This document shows positions 60,802-64,000 of a stretch of DNA of 64,000 bases, piece by piece; within the stretch, counting starts at the first letter, position 1, and every line of letters starts with the position of its first letter. The translations under genes were made by a program, and so were the position numbers. Source of the DNA: Chitinophagales bacterium (lineage in GTDB: Bacteria > Bacteroidota > Bacteroidia > Chitinophagales > Chitinophagaceae); assembly GCA_017303835.1 (NCBI GenBank), contig JAFLBI010000001.1:2232001-2296000 (forward strand), read 5' to 3'. The notes beneath the pieces are model-generated. The model was not told the origin of the DNA. It saw only the letters and a program-made list of their open reading frames with translations, and searched no databases.

Positions 60802-61500
60802 ATGCTGGAAGATCAAAAGAAATCATTGCTCTTTGCTAGTTTATTATTATTGATACCTGCACTCACTGTGTACTATGGACAAACTTTGTCCTCCACTGCA
60901 GCAGGACTAAGACTATGGAATTGGTCGAACATATTGTGGCTATTACCACTGATTCCGTTCACCGCACTTCAATCAAAAGCAGGACTACCCCCAATTATTA
61001 GCAATCAAGCACCAACTTTATCCGTTTATAAGCAAGTATTGATTTTTGGTATTGCTTTTGGCTTGGCTGATTTGCTAATCATTAAAGCGATCATGCATCC
61101 GGAACCATACACCAGCTTGCCTCCATTCCTGCAACCCTTTCCTTACAGTATTTTCCTGTATTGTTCCGGCGCACTTGAAATAGAACTTTGGTATCGAATG
61201 ATTCCCATCACCCTGCTACTACTGATCGGTAAGCAATGGGTTCCACAGAAATGGCAAGCACAATTCTTTATGCTTGTTGCTGTACTTACCGCATTAAGAG
61301 AACCACTGGAACAATGGCCTGATGGTGATTGGTGGTTTATTGTTTATGCTTTCTCCAGCGGCTTTGCCATGAACTTCTTGCAAGCTTGGTACTATAAAAA
61401 AGCCGGCTTTCTGGCTTCCCTGTTGCTTCGCCTGGGACATTATCTGGTCTGGCACATATTGCTGGGCATCTATGTAGAACAGTTTGAATTAATTCATTAA
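60802..61500 (+). CDS. CPBP/ABI-like membrane protein (possible intramembrane protease)
   Basis: From ATG 60802 the product is 232 residues with about seven transmembrane segments. The sequence EIELWYRMIPI resembles the EExxxR motif of CPBP (CAAX-processing/bacteriocin) proteins, with E at i-2 rather than i-1. Later segments have FSSGFAMNFLQAW and RLGHYLVWH in place of the usual FxxxH and HxxxN/D. The catalytic set is therefore incomplete or divergent, and activity is uncertain. An upstream start at 60724 would overlap the acyltransferase gene by 68 bases, so the later ATG is favoured. It is likely co-transcribed with the acyltransferase. Confidence 0.6.
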   Translation: MLEDQKKSLLFASLLLLIPALTVYYGQTLSSTAAGLRLWNWSNILWLLPLIPFTALQSKAGLPPIISNQAPTLSVYKQVLIFGIAFGLADLLIIKAIMHPEPYTSLPPFLQPFPYSIFLYCSGALEIELWYRMIPITLLLLIGKQWVPQKWQAQFFMLVAVLTALREPLEQWPDGDWWFIVYAFSSGFAMNFLQAWYYKKAGFLASLLLRLGHYLVWHILLGIYVEQFELIH

Positions 61501-61570
61501 ATCACATTTTCATGTGATTGCATAAACGCCTGCACCAATATTTTTTTGCGTAAACAATAAAACAATGATT

Positions 61571-62116
61571 ATGAAAAAAATATTCACCATTCTATTTGGA
61601 GCAGTGTTGTTAGCCAGTTGCGAAAAAGATGCGCAAAAAAGCCCCGAGCCTGATTTTGAACTAAGGCTCGCAAAAAATGATGATGCAGGTGTTACCCGTG
61701 CACTAATTGTTGACAGAGCCATTAATAGCACCGGTACTGCTGTATCCACGCCACGCTATAGCGTGAAACAAGGCAGCATTGAGTTAAATATGGGTCTGAT
61801 ACCAACAACTACAATTGTACCCAAGCTTAAAAGCACCATTATCTTCAAACAGACTGCGAACCCATCCGCAGCAGTAGGCACATATCGTTTACCTGATGAC
61901 GCAGCTAAAATTCATTTCAGTCTTGCTGAGTCCATGGATGCACAGACCATTATCAGAGACCTCGCAGTATCTGGTACGATTGAAGTAAGCTATGATGCCA
62001 ACAGCAAAACATTCAGTGGTAGATTAATCAATATCAAATACAACGCTCCACTAGGTAGTGCGCATAAAGAATACATCTTGAACGGCTGGTTTAACCATGC
62101 AGCTATTACTCAATAA
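61571..62116 (+). CDS. Lipoprotein of unknown function
   Basis: From ATG 61571 the product is 181 residues with a lipoprotein signal (FGAVLLAS-C). The mature part is beta-rich, with a repeated strand pattern (RYSVKQGSIELNMG, KSTIIFKQTANP, GTIEVSYDANSKTFSGRLINI, YILNGWFNH). It has the general look of Bacteroidota surface or periplasmic beta-sandwich lipoproteins, with no recognised domain. It is followed by a perfect palindrome (62138-62161), and the next gene is another lipoprotein. Confidence 0.65.
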   Translation: MKKIFTILFGAVLLASCEKDAQKSPEPDFELRLAKNDDAGVTRALIVDRAINSTGTAVSTPRYSVKQGSIELNMGLIPTTTIVPKLKSTIIFKQTANPSAAVGTYRLPDDAAKIHFSLAESMDAQTIIRDLAVSGTIEVSYDANSKTFSGRLINIKYNAPLGSAHKEYILNGWFNHAAITQ

Positions 62117-62137
62117 GCAATTATACTTAATACCCTT

Positions 62138-62161
62138 GAAAGGCCGCAATTGCGGCCTTTC
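62138..62161 (+). terminator. Perfect 24-base palindrome, possible terminator
   Basis: GAAAGGCCGCAA (62138-62149) is followed directly by its reverse complement TTGCGGCCTTTC (62150-62161). It lies 22 bases after a stop codon, but the following T content is low, so termination strength is uncertain. Confidence 0.5.
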
Positions 62162-62216
62162 ACATATTCATGCGGTTGTATATGCGATCAATAGCAAGCA
62201 TGTTTGCACAAAAAAT

Positions 62217-62804
62217 ATGCGCTACTATTTATTCCTCTGCCTCTGTACACTATTATTGTTGTCTTGCAGAAAGGAAAACAAACCACCAGAAATACCGGCT
62301 TTGCCAACTGATATATCTTACCACAATTTAAAAGACACCGTATTGAAATGGGGCGCAGATCCTATTGCTTATGATCTGGACCTCAATCAGCGCTTTGATC
62401 TGGTCTTTTACACTGAGCTGGTTGGCGATTTTATCAATAAAACGGATAAAAGAAAATACCTCGTACTCAGCAGTATTACAACGCTCTTACCGGTAAGTCC
62501 AGACGAAACAGTACCCGCACTACAAAAAAATACGTCGATTGGTGCAACTCTTACAGGGCATGAATGGTATGCGTTTTCAGAAGTTGCCTTGATGGAAAGA
62601 CATGAACACGAATCTGGTACAATACAATGGTTTGGTAATTGGCTGAATCAAAGCAAAAAATACTTGCCCTTTCAATTGGTAAAAGCACAACAAGTACACT
62701 ATGGGTGGGTAGAGATTAGTACCAATATCCATAATGGTACAATTACACTGCATCGTGCAGCATGGCGTACAACACCTAATCAGCCTTTACTGGCAGGACA
62801 ATAA
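62217..62804 (+). CDS. Lipoprotein of unknown function
   Basis: From ATG 62217 the product is 195 residues with a lipoprotein signal (FLCLCTLLLLS-C). The mature part has an initial KENKPPEIPALP linker then a mixed alpha/beta domain (DLDLNQRFDLVFYTELVGDF, RKYLVLSSITTLLPV, HYGWVEISTNIHNGTITLHRAAW). It resembles secreted Bacteroidota proteins without a named domain. The longer frame from 62097 overlaps the previous gene and is not needed. It is followed 9 bases later by the secreted RidA gene. Confidence 0.65.
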   Translation: MRYYLFLCLCTLLLLSCRKENKPPEIPALPTDISYHNLKDTVLKWGADPIAYDLDLNQRFDLVFYTELVGDFINKTDKRKYLVLSSITTLLPVSPDETVPALQKNTSIGATLTGHEWYAFSEVALMERHEHESGTIQWFGNWLNQSKKYLPFQLVKAQQVHYGWVEISTNIHNGTITLHRAAWRTTPNQPLLAGQ

Positions 62805-62813
62805 ATAAGCAGT

Positions 62814-63251
62814 ATGAAAAAAATAGTAGTTCTCATGTTAGCATTATTTCTGGGTGCTGTAACATATGCACAAACGCATCCGTATAAAGAAAAGTTTCAC
62901 TTTTCGCTGGGGCAACAAGATACTGTAGGTGGCTATACACAGGTAATCAGAACCGGTAATACCATCTATGTATCTGGAACAGTGGCTGTGAATATCACAG
63001 AAAAAGATGTGGCATACGTCTATAAAGTGATTGAGAAAAGCCTGCAGCATTTTGGTGCATCGCTACAAAACGTCATGAAAGAAACCATCTATACAACAGA
63101 TATTGAAGCGATGAAAGCTTTGAACCATGTGCGAAAGCGTGCGTATGGTGGTGATTATCCCACTTCTACCTGGGTACAGATTAACAGGTTATTCATGCCA
63201 GAAGCAAAACTGGAAATTGAAGTAGTTGCAGTCTTACCAGAAAACAAATAA
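62814..63251 (+). CDS. Secreted RidA/YjgF-family protein
   Basis: This 145-residue protein has a signal peptide (MKKIVVLMLALFLGAVTYA-Q) ahead of a RidA fold: QVIRTGNTIYVSGTVAVN, VIEKSLQHFGASLQNVMKETIYTTDIEAM, YPTSTWVQINRLFMPEAKLEIEVVAV. Cytosolic RidA deaminates enamine/imine intermediates using a conserved Arg; the equivalent near the end here is less clear (NRLFMPEAKLEIE). Export makes the classic housekeeping role doubtful. It starts 9 bases after the upstream lipoprotein stop, so the two are probably one transcription unit with the next gene too. Confidence 0.85.
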   Translation: MKKIVVLMLALFLGAVTYAQTHPYKEKFHFSLGQQDTVGGYTQVIRTGNTIYVSGTVAVNITEKDVAYVYKVIEKSLQHFGASLQNVMKETIYTTDIEAMKALNHVRKRAYGGDYPTSTWVQINRLFMPEAKLEIEVVAVLPENK

Positions 63252-63253
63252 AC

Positions 63254-63967
63254 ATGCATACAGAAATTAGTCAACTCAAAAAACAAATACGCTTATTAAG
63301 CCTTGGCCTTCTCAGCTGTAGTATCTTAATCACATTCCTCATAGTGAGCAGCTTTACCAGAAACGAGTCTGCGCGGCTAATACGAACCAAGGGAATCATC
63401 ATTGAAGACAGCCTGGGCAGAGACAGAATTCTGATTGGCGCACCTATTCCCTCATCTAGATACAGAGTAAGAACTGACACCGCCTTAGTGAGAAAATATT
63501 GGTCCAAAAATTATGATGATCCTAATCAATACATGGAATGGTATAAAAATTACTACCACAGTACTTATGGAATGGTTGTTATGAATGAACAGGGCTTTGA
63601 TCGGGTGCTGCTGGGTGATAAACTGGCAGACCCCAACAGTGGCAAAAGAATGTTTGAAGCATCCGGATTAATGTGGAACAACAAGGAGGGTTGGGAAATG
63701 GGTGGCCTAGGTGTGAACACTACAAAGGATGGCAAAGCCAGGAGTGTGATTGGTGTGGATGATGGCGAAGGTGAAGCCGTGCATGTAATCGCATTGGAAG
63801 ATGGCACCAAGGGCTTGGTGATTGGTGGCGAAAATGGTCGATTGCTCATTGGCATGTCAAAACCAAATGGAGCTTGGTTTCAAAATAAAGATGCGTTTAC
63901 CGGCATCAAGTTCTTTAACAATAAAGGACAATTGGTTTGGGAGCAGTCGATGTCTGCACACAAATAA
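63254..63967 (+). CDS. Membrane-anchored beta-rich protein of unknown function
   Basis: This 237-residue protein has one N-terminal transmembrane segment (LLSLGLLSCSILITFLIVSS) and a mature region that repeats a short unit: IIIEDSLGRDRILIGAP, VVMNEQGFDRVLLGD, HVIALEDGTKGLVIGGENGRLLIGM, with an IK-FNNKGQLVWE end. These repeats suggest a beta-helix or a small propeller-like stack. It begins 2 bases after the RidA stop. The family is not recognised. Confidence 0.65.
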   Translation: MHTEISQLKKQIRLLSLGLLSCSILITFLIVSSFTRNESARLIRTKGIIIEDSLGRDRILIGAPIPSSRYRVRTDTALVRKYWSKNYDDPNQYMEWYKNYYHSTYGMVVMNEQGFDRVLLGDKLADPNSGKRMFEASGLMWNNKEGWEMGGLGVNTTKDGKARSVIGVDDGEGEAVHVIALEDGTKGLVIGGENGRLLIGMSKPNGAWFQNKDAFTGIKFFNNKGQLVWEQSMSAHK

Positions 63968-64000
63968 ATATGTGATTGCCATCAACAGCTAATAGCACAT

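Noticed and set aside
1-64000. tRNA, rRNA, tmRNA or SRP RNA genes
   Set aside because: No cloverleaf or characteristic conserved segment was recognised in any intergenic gap by eye; a dedicated search would be needed to be sure.

Overview
The window looks like chromosome from a member of the Bacteroidota, most likely a Chitinophagaceae-type soil or freshwater bacterium. This is inferred from several things: a type IX secretion C-terminal sorting domain (end of the gene at 21254-24775), a TonB-plug protein, many short lipoproteins with a Cys lipobox, TAnnTTTG-like -7 boxes close to start codons, little sign of Shine-Dalgarno sequences, moderate GC, and housekeeping genes (recA, uvrB) of this type. 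No rRNA, tRNA, CRISPR array, prophage or integrase was seen. The one mobile-type gene is a REP-associated tyrosine transposase (RAYT) surrounded by its REP hairpins.

Layout. 1-8.8 kb: end of an unknown gene, a pentapeptide-repeat protein, a large secreted BNR/sialidase-fold protein, small secreted or lipoproteins (META, DUF4136), a TonB-plug protein, an aminotransferase and a pair of tiny genes. 8.8-12.4 kb: glycosyltransferase, EamA permease, SixA-like phosphatase, tRNA 2-selenouridine synthase. 12.4-13.4 kb: RAYT plus REP/BIME arrays. 13.4-17 kb: overlapping 5-oxoprolinase operon pxpB-pxpC-pxpA with an NRAMP-like transporter. 17-24.8 kb: tricorn-like S41 protease and a T9SS-exported Ig-repeat protein with a lipoprotein. 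24.8-29.4 kb: two paralogous TPR sensor kinases and one LuxR-type response regulator. 29.4-40.6 kb: uvrB, GH53 galactanase, phytase-esterase-like protein, M28 peptidase, PepSY-TM protein, serine hydrolase, amidase and GNAT. 40.6-54 kb, all on the minus strand: an apparent cell-surface polysaccharide locus. 54-64 kb: recA, an RIC/ScdA di-iron repair protein, an AHSA1-type protein preceded by a tiny overlapping ORF, a hairpin-rich intergenic stretch, a large secreted protein of unknown function, an acyltransferase, a CPBP-like membrane protein, lipoproteins, and a secreted RidA.

The most distinctive region is 41.6-54.0 kb. It encodes one polypeptide joining a GH18-like domain, a NodB deacetylase and a GT2 synthase (the activities that PNAG/Pga-type systems split between PgaB and PgaC). 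With it are three acetyl-xylan-esterase-like (CE7) paralogues, three outer-membrane barrel-like proteins and an acyltransferase-3. Two of the esterases sit 3 nt upstream of a barrel gene, so an esterase-barrel module seems to have been duplicated. The third esterase paralogue, next to the synthase, has lost all three catalytic residues. I infer a system that makes, deacetylates, (de)acylates and exports a glycan, with the dead paralogue possibly acting as a binding subunit; its function is not shown by sequence alone.

A second theme is hairpin structure. REP hairpins of two sequence types share one design (GGTS-AGGA-SACC with compensated stems), and 57.1-57.4 kb holds a row of hairpins with a promoter-like start and two terminator-like ends.
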